Assembly: GCF_019219095.1 (NCBI RefSeq)
Contig: NZ_JAHUWH010000005.1
Span: 62,001-126,000, forward strand
DNA length: 64,000 bases
From: Acidovorax sp. sic0104
GTDB lineage: Bacteria > Pseudomonadota > Gammaproteobacteria > Burkholderiales > Burkholderiaceae_C
Reading direction: 5' to 3'
Shown here: one piece after another, positions 55,828-64,000 of the stretch
How positions within the stretch are numbered: the stretch's first letter is position 1
Layout: every line of letters begins with the position of its first letter
Notes under the pieces: generated by a model
The model's input: only the letters and a program-made list of their open reading frames with translations
Told to the model about the DNA's origin: nothing
Database searches by the model: none
Program-made: the position numbers and the translations under genes

Positions 55828-55987
55828 GGCAGGGCTTGCGCTTTCGTATTGGGGTCAAGGGGTGCGGCGCAGCGCCGGGGCCACCGGCTGGCGCGGTGGC
55901 GGCGCTGCGCGCATCGAAAGGCTGGATTGTCCACGAGCCGCCCGGCGCCTGCCGGGCAGCGCCGGCGACCCCACCGGGCGAAGGTAT

Positions 55988-57070
55988 TCAGGCCCGCGCC
56001 CCTGCGGTCGCCTCACCGGGACGCTCTTCCTCGGCCTGGCCGGGGTAGCGCGCAAAGCGTCGGGCCTCGGTGCCGTGCACCGGGTCCTGGTCGTCCCAGG
56101 GCCAGCCGCCGAACTGCGTGCGGCGGTAGTCGTTCATGGCCTGCATGATCTCCGCCTGTGTGTTCATCACGAACGGGCCGTACTGCGCCACGGGCTCGCC
56201 GATGGGCCGGCCCTGCAGCACCAGGCATTCCACCGTGGTGGCGCCCGTGTTGGTCAGCAGCCAGTCCTCGGTGGCGCGCACCTGCAGCGCGGCGTGGCGG
56301 TCAACGTCCTGCGGGCCCACGCGCAGGCTGTCGCCCACGAAGAAATACAGCATGCGCTGCGTGCCTTCGCCTTGCGCGGCGGGCAGGGTCCATTCGGCGC
56401 CGGGGTCCATGCGCAGCGTCCAGATCGCCACGTCGCCCTCGGGCTGCGAGGCCCACGACTCGGGTGGCGGCGACAGCGGCTCGGGCGCGCCGGGCAACGC
56501 GCCGGCCACCACGGTGACGGTGGTGGCACGGCCGGCGGCGTCGTTGTGCACCAGGCGCGGGATGCGCTCGTCCCACAGCATCGTGAAGTGGGGGTCCACC
56601 ATCTTGTTGCGCGCAGGCAGGTTCAGCCAGATCTGGAACAGCTCCAGCGGATTGGGCTCGGTGGCGTTGAGCAGCGGGAACATCTCGGAGTGCACGATGC
56701 CCTTGCCGGCCGTGACCCATTGCACGTCACCGCCTCCAAACCGTGCGGCCGCGCCCAGCGAGTCGGAATGGTCGATCAGGCCCTTGCGCACCAGCGTCAC
56801 CGTCTCGAAGCCGCGGTGCGGGTGGCCGGGAAAGCCGGGCACGGTGTCGCCGTGGTACATGCTCCAGCCGTCCTTGCCGCTGAAGTCGCTGCCGATCTGG
56901 CGGTCGTCCACCGGCACGGCAGGACCGAACGCGGCGTTGCCTGCCGGGTAGGCATCGTCGTGGTGGGCGCAGAAAAGGAAAGGGTCCATGGTGGGCCACT
57001 GCGGGCCCAGCAGCTGGGCCCGGACGATGGGGACCAGCGTGGGGGTGGTGGCAGAGGTGGACGACGACAT
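55988..57070 (-). CDS. Pirin family protein
   Basis: A 360-residue bicupin. The metal site is visible as HPHRGFETVT and VHSEMFP; AARFGGGDVQWVTAGKGIVHSE is the pirin hallmark, and the C-terminal cupin starts near LRVGPQD. Members are quercetinase-like or regulatory. It is somewhat longer than usual (about 290). The ATG at 57070 (MSSSTSATTPT) is taken over a longer frame. Monocistronic; a GC-rich spacer of 160 bases separates it from the FKBP gene. Confidence 0.9.
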   Translation of the reverse strand: MSSSTSATTPTLVPIVRAQLLGPQWPTMDPFLFCAHHDDAYPAGNAAFGPAVPVDDRQIGSDFSGKDGWSMYHGDTVPGFPGHPHRGFETVTLVRKGLIDHSDSLGAAARFGGGDVQWVTAGKGIVHSEMFPLLNATEPNPLELFQIWLNLPARNKMVDPHFTMLWDERIPRLVHNDAAGRATTVTVVAGALPGAPEPLSPPPESWASQPEGDVAIWTLRMDPGAEWTLPAAQGEGTQRMLYFFVGDSLRVGPQDVDRHAALQVRATEDWLLTNTGATTVECLVLQGRPIGEPVAQYGPFVMNTQAEIMQAMNDYRRTQFGGWPWDDQDPVHGTEARRFARYPGQAEEERPGEATAGARA

Positions 57071-57251
57071 CAGGGGGCTCCTCGTGTTGTGCACCGCCAC
57101 TATCGGACGGTTGCCTGTCGAATATGGAGCCCATGGTGCCTGAACAGAAGTGCGGCGGATAGGACAGTGCGGTGCGCCGGGCGGGACAGTGGGGGCTTGG
57201 CGGCTCACCCAGCCATGCCGGAGATATTTGACAAAATTCGGCTTCCGCGCT

Positions 57252-57290
57252 TGTCTGGAAAGCGCAGATAGCTATGGTTTTTATATCAGG
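57252..57290. repeat. Interspersed repeat family A fragment
   Basis: TCTGGAAAGCGCAGATAGCTAT matches the right half of the 48396-48460 copy (AAAGCGCAGATAGCTATG). No gene is seen in 57071-57359. Confidence 0.6.
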
Positions 57291-57359
57291 GCAGCCATCG
57301 TGGTGGTCGCCCTTCTCGTCCCATGGCCCGGTCCCGGGCGGCACGACTGCGACAGCGGC

Positions 57360-57728
57360 TCAGGCCTTCACCTCGACCACCGGCACGAAGCCGCCGAAGA
57401 TCATGCGTTTGCCATCAAACGGCATGGGCGGATTGCCCGGTGTGGAGGGATCCATGCGCGGGTCTTCCATCATCTTCTTCATGCCTGCATCGCGCGTGGC
57501 TTTGTCCGGCCATTCGATCCACGAGAAGGCCACCGTCTCCTCGGCCGTCGCCTGGACCGCGCGGCGGAAATCGGTGACTTTGCCGTCGGGGACGTCATCG
57601 CCCCAGCCTTCGATCACACGCAGAGCGCCGAGCTCGATGAATATCGGGTCGAGCTGGCGTGCGTGCTCAATGAATTTCTGCTTGTTGGCGGTAGGGACCG
57701 CGATCACGAAACCATCGATGTAAGACAT
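57360..57728 (-). CDS. DUF1428 family protein
   Basis: A 122-residue alpha/beta-barrel type protein with the family blocks YIDGFVIAVPTANKQKFIEHA, GDDVPDGKVTDFRRAVQATAEETVAFSWIEWPDKATRD and DGKRMIFGGFVPVVE. Function unknown (YbaA-like). Start ATG 57728. Confidence 0.9.
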   Translation of the reverse strand: MSYIDGFVIAVPTANKQKFIEHARQLDPIFIELGALRVIEGWGDDVPDGKVTDFRRAVQATAEETVAFSWIEWPDKATRDAGMKKMMEDPRMDPSTPGNPPMPFDGKRMIFGGFVPVVEVKA

Positions 57729-57823
57729 ATCCTGACTCCTGTGAGGTTGACTGTTCGAACTGCCCACCTGGGGCGTCTCATCCCGTATTCACCCGGCCCG
57801 GCGGACCGGAGCCCGCCTTGCCA

Positions 57824-58309
57824 TCACTTGCGACGATATGTCGCCTGCATGAACTGCTTCCAGCTTCCATCCGGCTGCTGGCCGAATGAGGTGAGCGTGC
57901 GTTCATGGGGGCCGACAAGGGTGATGACGTCGCGGTAGCGCGCCGTGGCGCCATCGCCCTTGAAGCTCGGGCCTTCGGTTTCCAGCGTGAGCACCTTCTG
58001 GCCGGCGTCCAGCGTGCCGCGGTACACCCACATGTGGGTCATCATCGAGCCGACCCAGGTGCCGAGGAACACGTTCTGCTCAGGGTCATAGCCCAGCGTC
58101 ATCTGCATGCGCGCCTCGCCGCCACCGCCGGGCATGGTGCCCGCGCCTTCCATGATGACCCACAGGTCGCCGAGCGCGCGCACGTGTTCCGTGCCGGTGC
58201 CCTTTTCGGCCGGCTGGTCGGGGCCCATGTCGCAGTCGGAGTTGCAGGTCCAGTCGCCCAGCAGCTGTTGCAGCCAGCGGTGCATGGCGTGGGGTTCGGT
58301 GTTCATCAT
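57824..58309 (-). CDS. DUF1579 family protein
   Basis: A 161-residue protein with the DUF1579 pattern: LLGDWTCNSDCDMGPDQ, EHVRALGDLWVIMEGAG, MTLGYDPEQNVFLGTWVGSMMTHMWVYRGTLD and TEGPSF. A beta-barrel, lipocalin-like fold is expected; role unknown. It stands in a run of small same-strand genes (VOC, GST, DUF1579, DUF1428) often found together as a detoxification or stress cassette. Confidence 0.88.
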   Translation of the reverse strand: MMNTEPHAMHRWLQQLLGDWTCNSDCDMGPDQPAEKGTGTEHVRALGDLWVIMEGAGTMPGGGGEARMQMTLGYDPEQNVFLGTWVGSMMTHMWVYRGTLDAGQKVLTLETEGPSFKGDGATARYRDVITLVGPHERTLTSFGQQPDGSWKQFMQATYRRK

Positions 58310-58363
58310 GGTGGTCTCCTTGGTGGTTTGATCCTTGGGGGTCGAAGGCGGAGCGCGCTGCGC

Positions 58364-59033
58364 TCAATCGCGGTCTGGCGCGCCCAGTGGAAAGTAGTGG
58401 CGGTAGGGACGTCCGCCGTCCACCGCCTTCGCAAACGACGGGCGGGCCAGCAGCCGGGCCCGGTAGGCGCGCAGCATCGGGTAGGCATCGGCGACGGGAT
58501 GCGTCCAGTCGGCGTAGAACAGTGCGGGCGCCGCGGCGCAGTCCGCCATCGTGAAATCTGCGCCTGCGGCCCATGTCCTGCCGCCCCACTCGCCTTCCAG
58601 CCAGGCGTAGGCCTTTTGCAGCTTGTCGGCCGCCCGGGCCACGCCCTCTGCGCGGCGGGCCGCGTCGCCGGTGAGCGCAGCGCTCACGGCCTGCTGCACC
58701 GGGGCCATCACGTGCAGGTCGAAGAAGCGGTCCATGAACCGCACCTCCAGCGCAGCCTCTGGGTCGAGCGGTCAGGCGCACGGGGCCCGGGTGGGCCAGT
58801 TGCAGATGCTCGATCACGATGCTGCTCTCCGCCACCGTCCGCTCGCCGTCCACCAGCACCGGAAACATCGCCAACGGCCAGTGGCGCAGCCAATCGGCGG
58901 CGTGGCCGCCCGGCGCGGCCGGGTCGAGATTGCGCAGTTCATACGGTGTCCCGTTTTCATGCAGCGCGGTCAGCACCTTCTGGGTGTACGACGAGAAGGG
59001 GTGGCCGTAGAGGGCAAGCATCGGCGCGCTCAT
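58364..59033 (-). pseudogene. Frameshifted glutathione S-transferase family gene
   Basis: The N-terminal part (MSAPMLALYGHPFSSYTQKV ... SSIVIEHLQLAHPGPVRLT) reads in one frame and the C-terminal part (LDPEAALEVRFMDRFFDLHV ... PFAKAV-like helical domain to HYFPLGAPDRD) in another. The shift lies near 58768-58772, where CTGACC is followed by GCTCGACCC; restoring two bases or removing one joins the frames. Total length would be about 223 residues. The start overlaps the VOC gene stop (ATGA). A sequencing error cannot be excluded. Confidence 0.8.
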
Positions 59034-59458
59034 TCGGGTGCCACCACCATCCACGACACGCCGAAGCGGTCGGCCACCATGCCGAAGGCCTTGGAGAAGA
59101 AGGTCTTCGTCAAAGGCATCTGCACCTGGCCGCCGTCGGCCAGCGCATCGAAGTAGCGCCGCGCCTGGGTTTCGTCGGCAGGGCTCAGGGCCAGCGAAAT
59201 GCCCTGGAAGCTGGCCTTGCCCGAGCCCATGCCATCGGACGCCATGAGCTGCGTCTCGCCCACGCTGAACGCGGCGTGCATGACCATCTCCGGCGTGGGG
59301 CCGGGCCCGCCGCCCTCGGCGCAACCCGGGCCGGCGGCGGGATCGGGGTTGTCCTTGTAGCGCATGAGCATGGTCACCTGGGCGCCCAAGGCGCTTCGGT
59401 AGAAAGCCAGGGCCTCTTCGCAGCGGCCTTCAAACATCAGGTACGGCTCGATTTTCAT
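59030..59458 (-). CDS. VOC family protein, PhnB-like
   Basis: A 142-residue protein of the PhnB/3-demethylubiquinone-methyltransferase-like VOC group: KIEPYLMFEGRCEEALAFYRSALGAQVTMLMRYKD, MHAAFSVGETQLMASDG, ISLALSPADETQARRYFDALADGG and the C-terminal FGMVADRFGVSWMV. Function is unknown. It is the first gene of a minus-strand unit followed by the broken GST gene and is divergent from a TetR regulator with a shared palindrome. Confidence 0.9.
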   Translation of the reverse strand: MKIEPYLMFEGRCEEALAFYRSALGAQVTMLMRYKDNPDPAAGPGCAEGGGPGPTPEMVMHAAFSVGETQLMASDGMGSGKASFQGISLALSPADETQARRYFDALADGGQVQMPLTKTFFSKAFGMVADRFGVSWMVVAPE

Positions 59459-59530
59459 GACGGTCTCCTTGGGTTCGTGTGGGGGCGGCGCACAATTGTG
59501 AACACCGTCCACAAACAATACCAAAGATAA

Positions 59531-59543
59531 TGGACAGTGTCCA
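59531..59543. promoter_or_regulatory. TetR operator candidate
   Basis: TGGACAGTGTCCA is a perfect 13-base palindrome between the PhnB-like and TetR genes. A related half-site (ACCGTCCACA) lies near 59504-59513. Confidence 0.65.
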
Positions 59544-59557
59544 CATCTGCCCCGCCC

Positions 59558-60205
59558 ATGAACGTAAGCACCCGCAACACCCCGGCCGCACGCAGCACCT
59601 ACCGCCATGGCGACCTGCGCCGCGCCCTGCTGGATGCCGGCATCGAGCTGGCCCGCCAGGGTGGCCCCGACGCAGTGGTGCTGCGCGAGGCCACGCGCCG
59701 CGCGGGTGTGGCGCCCAACGCGGCGTACCGGCATTTCGCCAACCGCGACGACCTGCTCGATGCCGTGCGCGCCGCCGCCGTGGCCTCGGCCGCACGATTC
59801 ATGGAGGCCGAGCTGGCCCGGGTGCCCGCCACCGGCACGCCCACCGAGCAGGCCCACGCCCGGGTGCGCGCCGTGGGCGCAGGCTACATGCGGTTTGCGC
59901 ACGCCGAGACCGGGCTGTTCCGCACGGCGTTCGGCGGCCGCTTCACGGTGCAGCGCGTCCCGGACCCGGCCATGGGCGGCGCCACGGGGCGCAATCCTTT
60001 CGAGCACCTGAGCGCGGCGCTCGATGACCTGGTGACCGCAGGCGCGCTGCTCCCGGCGCGCCGCCCCGGTGCGGAATACCTGGCCTGGTCCACCGTGCAC
60101 GGCATGGCCCTGCTGGCCATCGACGGACCGCTGCGCGGCACGCCCCAGCAAATGCTGGACGTGCTGGGCCAGCGGCTGCTGGACATGGTGGAGCGGGGGC
60201 TCTAG
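59558..60205 (+). CDS. TetR-family transcriptional regulator
   Basis: A 215-residue regulator: helix-turn-helix at about residues 35-60 (LREATRRAGVAPNAAYRHFANRDDLLDAV) and a C-terminal TetR_C/WHG-like ligand domain (GYMRFAHAETGLFRTAFGG). The ATG at 59558 is preferred to a GTG at 59537, which lies inside the palindromic operator. It likely represses itself and the divergent PhnB-like/GST/DUF genes. Confidence 0.9.
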   Translation: MNVSTRNTPAARSTYRHGDLRRALLDAGIELARQGGPDAVVLREATRRAGVAPNAAYRHFANRDDLLDAVRAAAVASAARFMEAELARVPATGTPTEQAHARVRAVGAGYMRFAHAETGLFRTAFGGRFTVQRVPDPAMGGATGRNPFEHLSAALDDLVTAGALLPARRPGAEYLAWSTVHGMALLAIDGPLRGTPQQMLDVLGQRLLDMVERGL

Positions 60206-60578
60206 CGCGTCCCGCCGGCGGCCAGGCGTCCACTGCGATCAGCGGGCTCCGCCGCCCGCCCCAAGGGGCACGCAGCACCCCAATACCGCTGCGCATCGCC
60301 GTATGTCAGAGGTCTCCTTGCACCGCCCATTCCGGGCGGATCTTGGCGCATGCACGCGCGACTTCAGCGGCCAAGGTGCGCCCCATCAGCGCCACAGCCC
60401 TGCGAAGACCTGTTTTTAGACTGGGTTGTCGAAGTCGGCCTACACGCCGCAACTGTCGGCAAACCAATAATTCACAAACTGAAACATTAAGTCACAAACG
60501 ATACTTATTGGTCGCCGTGGGCCTCTCCTGCCAACCGCAGTTCCTGCGCCTGCCCTGACCCAGACTGCGAAACCCACC
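60206..60578. other. Intergenic region before the chemoreceptor gene
   Basis: No gene is seen. The left half is GC-rich; the right half (about 60408-60515) is AT-rich (CACAAACTGAAACATTAAGTC) and probably contains the chemoreceptor promoter. I could not assign a sigma-28 or sigma-70 site with confidence. Confidence 0.5.
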
Positions 60579-62198
60579 ATGAACTTCCACAGCAAAACCG
60601 TCACCCAGAAACTGACGATGGCATTTTTTGTACTGATCGCGTTGTTGATCGGTGTCTCCATCCTGTCGCTGCGCAGCCTGGGCGGCGCACAGGCCGAGTT
60701 CCAGAGCTTCGTCGGCAACGAATTCACCCGTGGCAGCCTGGCGCGCGATGTGCACGCCGCCGCCAGCGCACGGGCGATCTCGGCACGCAACCTGATCCTG
60801 CTCACCGGCGCGTCCGACATCGCGATGGAAACCGCCGCCGTGAAGGCGGCGCACGAGCGGGTGCAGGACGGGATGTCCCAGCTGCGCGCGGCACTGGCCC
60901 GCGGCACGCACGTCGAGCCCGGCGAGCGCGCGCTGTTCGAGAAGCTCGAGGCCATCGAAAGCCGCTACGGCCCGGTGGCGCTCGACATCGTGGCCTTGGC
61001 GCTGGCCGGCAGGAAGGACGAGGCCACGGTCAAGATGAACGCCGAATGCCAGCCGCTGCTGCAGCAGCTTATCGCCACCACGTCGCAGTACACGCAGCTC
61101 ATCACCGCGTCGGGCGCGCAGGAGATCCGCATCGCCGCTGAACACTACAGCGACAACCGCCTGGCGCTCGTGGCCGTGGCGCTCGTCGCCATCGCTGCGG
61201 CAGTGGGCCTGGCGCTGCTGATCAACCGCAGCCTCATGCGCTCCCTCGGTGCCGACCCCGTGGAGCTGAGCGCCGCGGCACGTCGCGTGGCCTCGGGCGA
61301 CCTGGGCCCGGTGCCCGGCGGCGCGGCGGCGCCGGCCGACAGCGTGCTCGCCTCGCTGGGCGGCATGCAGGCGGCGCTGGCGGGCATCGTGGACCAGGTC
61401 CGCGCCGCGGCCACCGCCATCGAAGCGGGCTCGCGCGAGATCGCCACGGGCAACACCGACCTGTCCCACCGCACCGAGCAGCAGGCGCGCAGCCTGCAGC
61501 AGAGCGCGGCGTCCATGGAAGAAATGACCGCGACCGTGCAGCAGAACTCCGACACCGCGCAGCAGGCCAGCCAGCTGGCTTCCTCCGCGCGCGCCGCCGC
61601 CGAAAACGGCGGCACGGTGGTGGCCCAGGTGGTCAACACCATGAACGACATCGCCACCAGTTCGCGCCGCATCGCCGACATCACCAGCGTGATCGACGGC
61701 ATCGCGTTCCAGACCAACATCCTCGCGCTGAACGCTGCGGTCGAGGCGGCGCGTGCCGGCGAGCAAGGCCGCGGCTTTGCCGTGGTGGCCAGCGAGGTGC
61801 GCACGCTCGCGCAGCGCAGCGCCCAGGCCGCCAAGGAGATCAAGTCGCTCATCGAAGCCAGCGCGGACAAGGTCAAGACCGGCTCGACCCTGGTCAACAC
61901 TGCGGGCTCGGCCATGACGGAGATCGTGGGCGAAGTGCACCGCGTGGCCGACCTGATCGGCGAGATCAGCGCCGCCACCCGCGAGCAGACCACCGGCATC
62001 GGCCAGATCGGCAGCGCCGTGGCCGAGCTGGACCAGTCCACCCAGCAGAACGCGGCCCTGGTGGAGCAGATGGCCGCCGCCGCGCAAACGCTTAACCAGC
62101 AAACCCACGGGCTCGTGCAATCGGTGGCCGTGTTCCGCGTTGACACCCGCTTTCAGCTGACGCACGCGCACCCCACACCGGCACTGCTCGCGGCCTGA
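60579..62198 (+). CDS. Methyl-accepting chemotaxis protein
   Basis: A 539-residue receptor: first membrane helix at about 12-32 ([18 protein letters not shown]), a four-helix-bundle ligand domain (about 33-188), second membrane helix about 190-212 ([20 protein letters not shown]), a HAMP region (about 213-270) and a cytoplasmic signalling domain. The hairpin tip is [33 protein letters not shown], the most conserved sequence of the family. It signals to CheA/CheW. No C-terminal NWETF-type pentapeptide is present, so it would rely on other receptors for methylation. Ligand unknown. Confidence 0.95.
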   Translation: MNFHSKTVTQKLTMAFFVLIALLIGVSILSLRSLGGAQAEFQSFVGNEFTRGSLARDVHAAASARAISARNLILLTGASDIAMETAAVKAAHERVQDGMSQLRAALARGTHVEPGERALFEKLEAIESRYGPVALDIVALALAGRKDEATVKMNAECQPLLQQLIATTSQYTQLITASGAQEIRIAAEHYSDNRLALVAVALVAIAAAVGLALLINRSLMRSLGADPVELSAAARRVASGDLGPVPGGAAAPADSVLASLGGMQAALAGIVDQVRAAATAIEAGSREIATGNTDLSHRTEQQARSLQQSAASMEEMTATVQQNSDTAQQASQLASSARAAAENGGTVVAQVVNTMNDIATSSRRIADITSVIDGIAFQTNILALNAAVEAARAGEQGRGFAVVASEVRTLAQRSAQAAKEIKSLIEASADKVKTGSTLVNTAGSAMTEIVGEVHRVADLIGEISAATREQTTGIGQIGSAVAELDQSTQQNAALVEQMAAAAQTLNQQTHGLVQSVAVFRVDTRFQLTHAHPTPALLAA

Positions 62199-62238
62199 TT
62201 CAGAAACTTTTCGGCCTCTACCGCTCGACCATCCAGCG

Positions 62239-62276
62239 CCACCAGCTATTGATTTGATAGCAATCAAATCAGTCCG
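62239..62276. repeat. Repeat family A-like palindrome at the end of the WYL gene
   Basis: GCTATTGATTTGATAGC and GATTTGATAGCAATCAAATC are overlapping inverted repeats. The element supplies the stop codon of the minus-strand WYL gene (62269-62271) and could form a terminator hairpin for one or both convergent genes. Confidence 0.6.
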
Positions 62277-63270
62277 GAGCCAGGCCGTAGAGCCTCGCCG
62301 TGCTGCGCAACCGCTCCACCAGCGCGCGGCGCAGCGCGGCGGGCCTGACCACCTCGACCTGGGGCGACAGGCGCATGAACTGGCCGCAGGCGTGCTCCAC
62401 CGACTCGATGGGCACCGTCACCGCCACCCGCCCGTCCTGCCGGCGTGAGGCCGGCGCAGCCGCCGCCACCGCCACCGCCCGCGCCACGGCGCTGCTGAGC
62501 ATGCGCAGGCCCTTGAGCCCCGCAGGCGTGGCCAGCAGCACTGCCTCGCCGGTGTAGAGCGCGGATTCGAAGCGCCGGATGGATTCCGCCCAGTACGCGG
62601 GCAGGTCGAACCGCGCCGGGCGCCGCACGGCCGCCTCCAGCGCCTGCGCCGCCAGGATGTTGGAGACGCGGTAGGTGCGCGGCCCGCCCTCGCCGCGCGC
62701 CGGGGCGGCCGGCAGCGCCACGAGGTACCAGGCACCGGCCTTGAGCACCAGGCCCAGCGGGCTCACGGTGCGCTGCACGGTGTCGGCCCAGCTCTCGTAG
62801 CGCATCGAGATCTGGCGGCCGTTCCACACGGCCGCGGCCACCGTGGCCAGGTGCGGCGTGGGGTCGCTCTCGCGGTACCAGTCCACCGGATCCAGGTGCA
62901 GGCGGGTGCTCACGCGCTGGGCGTCTTCGCGCCAGGCTGCGGGCAGGGCCGACAGCAGCTTCAGGCGCGCACCTTCCACCTCGTCGCCCAGCCCCAACTG
63001 TTGGGCCGGGCCGGGCAGCCCGCTCAGGAACACGGCCTGCGCCTCCGAGGGCGTAAGCCCGGTGAGCGTGGTCTTCCAGCCGGGCAACAGCGCAAAGCCG
63101 CCGTGGCGGCCACGCTCGGCATAGATGGGCACGCCGGCCGCGCTGAGCTGGTCCACATCGCGATACAGCGTGCGCACCGAGATCTCCAGCGCATCGGCCA
63201 GCGCGGTCGCGCTCATGCGGCCCTGGGTCTCGAGCAGCATCTGAAGGGACAGCAGGCGGCTTGCGCGCAT
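62269..63270 (-). CDS. HTH/WYL-domain transcriptional regulator
   Basis: A 333-residue protein: DeoR-type helix-turn-helix at the N-terminus (RMSATALADALEISVRTLYRDVDQLSAAGVPIYAERGRHGGF) and a WYL domain (AVWNGRQISMRYESW; LVLKAGAWYLVAL, YRVSNI) with a WCX extension. WYL proteins sense nucleotides or nucleic-acid ligands or other cues and control transcription. The ATG at 63270 (MRASRLLSLQ) is the standard start. It is divergent from a NIPSNAP gene across a perfect inverted repeat. Confidence 0.92.
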   Translation of the reverse strand: MRASRLLSLQMLLETQGRMSATALADALEISVRTLYRDVDQLSAAGVPIYAERGRHGGFALLPGWKTTLTGLTPSEAQAVFLSGLPGPAQQLGLGDEVEGARLKLLSALPAAWREDAQRVSTRLHLDPVDWYRESDPTPHLATVAAAVWNGRQISMRYESWADTVQRTVSPLGLVLKAGAWYLVALPAAPARGEGGPRTYRVSNILAAQALEAAVRRPARFDLPAYWAESIRRFESALYTGEAVLLATPAGLKGLRMLSSAVARAVAVAAAAPASRRQDGRVAVTVPIESVEHACGQFMRLSPQVEVVRPAALRRALVERLRSTARLYGLAPD

Positions 63271-63362
63271 GGGGGCAGGCGAGGTGAATGCGTTGAGGGA
63301 GGCTGGCCAAAACAGCAGGCCGCAGCCTGCCCGAAAAAACGACCATCGCAAAGATAGCCGAA

Positions 63363-63387
63363 ATACCTGCCATGCGTTGGCAGGTAT
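63363..63387. promoter_or_regulatory. Operator candidate for the WYL regulator
   Basis: ATACCTGCCA and TGGCAGGTAT are perfect ten-base arms separated by five bases, 65 bases before the NIPSNAP start and 93 bases before the WYL start. Confidence 0.7.
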
Positions 63388-63451
63388 GCGCGTGCAGACT
63401 GCAGTTCTGTTTCTCACCCCCCTTTCACCCGACCATCCACCAGGAGCCCGC

Positions 63452-64000
63452 ATGCCCGAAGACACCCTTATCGCCACGATGTCCGGCACCACCGCCACCC
63501 CGGCGCCGCCCGCCGCCACCGACGAATGCGCCATCGTCGAGCTGCGCCAGTACACGCTGCACCCGCGCCAGCGCGAAGTGCTCATCGACCTGTTCGACCG
63601 CGAGTTCGTGGAGACCCAGGAGGCCCAGGGCATGCGCGTGCTGGGCCAGTTCCGCGACCTGGACCGGCCCGACCTGTTCGTCTGGCTGCGCGGTTTTGCC
63701 AGCATGCCGGCCCGGCGCCAGGCGCTCGAAGCGTTCTATGGCGGCCCCACCTGGGCGGCGCACCGCAGCGCCGCCAACGCCACCATGATCGACTCGGACA
63801 ACGTGCTGCTGCTGCGCCCCGCATGGCCCGGCGCGACGGCGGCGTTGCCCCGGCACCCGCGCCCCGCACCGGGTGCCGCCGCCGCCAGCGGCGCAGCCCC
63901 CGGCCTGCTGGCGGCCACCGTGTTCCACCTGCACGAGGCCGCCACGCCCGCGCTGCTGGACTTTTGCCGCCACCGCATGGCCCCGCTGCTGCAGCGCAGC
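63452..64000 (+). CDS. NIPSNAP family protein (continues beyond window)
   Basis: At least 183 residues are visible. The first NIPSNAP/dimeric alpha-beta domain shows IVELRQYTLHPRQREVLIDLFDREFVETQEAQGMRVLGQFRDLDRPDLFVWLRGFASMPARRQALEAFYGGPTW. A second, similar half appears to start near ATVFHLHEAATPALLDFCRHR. The ATG at 63452 has an AGGAG site seven bases upstream. Function unknown; it is probably controlled by the divergent WYL regulator. Confidence 0.85.
   Translation, partial: MPEDTLIATMSGTTATPAPPAATDECAIVELRQYTLHPRQREVLIDLFDREFVETQEAQGMRVLGQFRDLDRPDLFVWLRGFASMPARRQALEAFYGGPTWAAHRSAANATMIDSDNVLLLRPAWPGATAALPRHPRPAPGAAAASGAAPGLLAATVFHLHEAATPALLDFCRHRMAPLLQRS

Overview
The window is GC-rich, densely coded chromosome with no rRNA, tRNA, IS element, phage gene or CRISPR array. 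Gene content (4,5-cleavage protocatechuate genes, vanAB, several orphan Bug/TctC binding proteins, many LysR regulators) and three families of short interspersed repeats point to a betaproteobacterium of the Comamonadaceae (Acidovorax/Comamonas/Delftia-like). This is inferred from content, not from a database search.

Layout. 1-4.8 kb: housekeeping block, with a MurU-like nucleotidyltransferase (partial) and speD on the minus strand, divergent from transketolase and gap. 4.9-6.0 kb: an MscS-type channel. 6.1-14.5 kb: a minus-strand catabolic operon (SDR, TRAP binding protein, fused TRAP permease, VOC protein, RuBisCO-like protein, DUF1537 sugar-acid kinase) divergent from a LacI-type regulator. 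It looks like a self-contained uptake and degradation route for an acid sugar whose identity is open. 14.8-19.5 kb: envelope lipoprotein/OmpA pair and assorted single genes. 19.7-20.7 kb: a ParD-like protein translationally coupled to a methionine aminopeptidase.

20.8-38.6 kb is the aromatic-catabolism region. vanAB demethylate vanillate to protocatechuate. pmdAB cleave protocatechuate, and pmdC, pmdD, pmdE and pmdF carry the product to pyruvate and oxaloacetate. A branched-chain-type ABC transporter (livKHMGF) lies between the two sets. A VanR-type GntR regulator lies between liv and van, and TGTATACA palindromes stand before both vanA and livK, so the transporter may belong to the vanillate regulon. 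livK has an in-frame stop 17 codons before what looks like its original end.

38.8-45 kb: HPF-like ribosome factor, a CHASE2 adenylate/guanylate cyclase and a 1190-residue FecR-TPR-outer-membrane-barrel protein in one overlapping operon. 45-48.4 kb: class I glutamine amidotransferase-like hydrolase, a LysR regulator and a second, unfused LigAB-type dioxygenase. 48.5-50.8 kb: a radical SAM DNA repair/modification protein and its partner, with a LexA-type box over the start codon. 50.8-64 kb: GST, PNPOx-like, transporter, 2OG-oxygenase, FKBP, pirin, small conserved proteins, a frameshifted GST gene, TetR, a chemoreceptor, a WYL regulator and a partial NIPSNAP gene.

Repeats are a theme of the window. 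Family A carries TAGCTGC/GCGCTTAT/AAGCGC motifs (about nine sites, one inside the murU-like coding sequence). Family B carries GGCTTCGCCAGGCC...CCCCCT (three sites). Family C is TTCGACAAGCTCAGCCCGAACGG-like, with two identical 60-bp inverted copies and a cluster.
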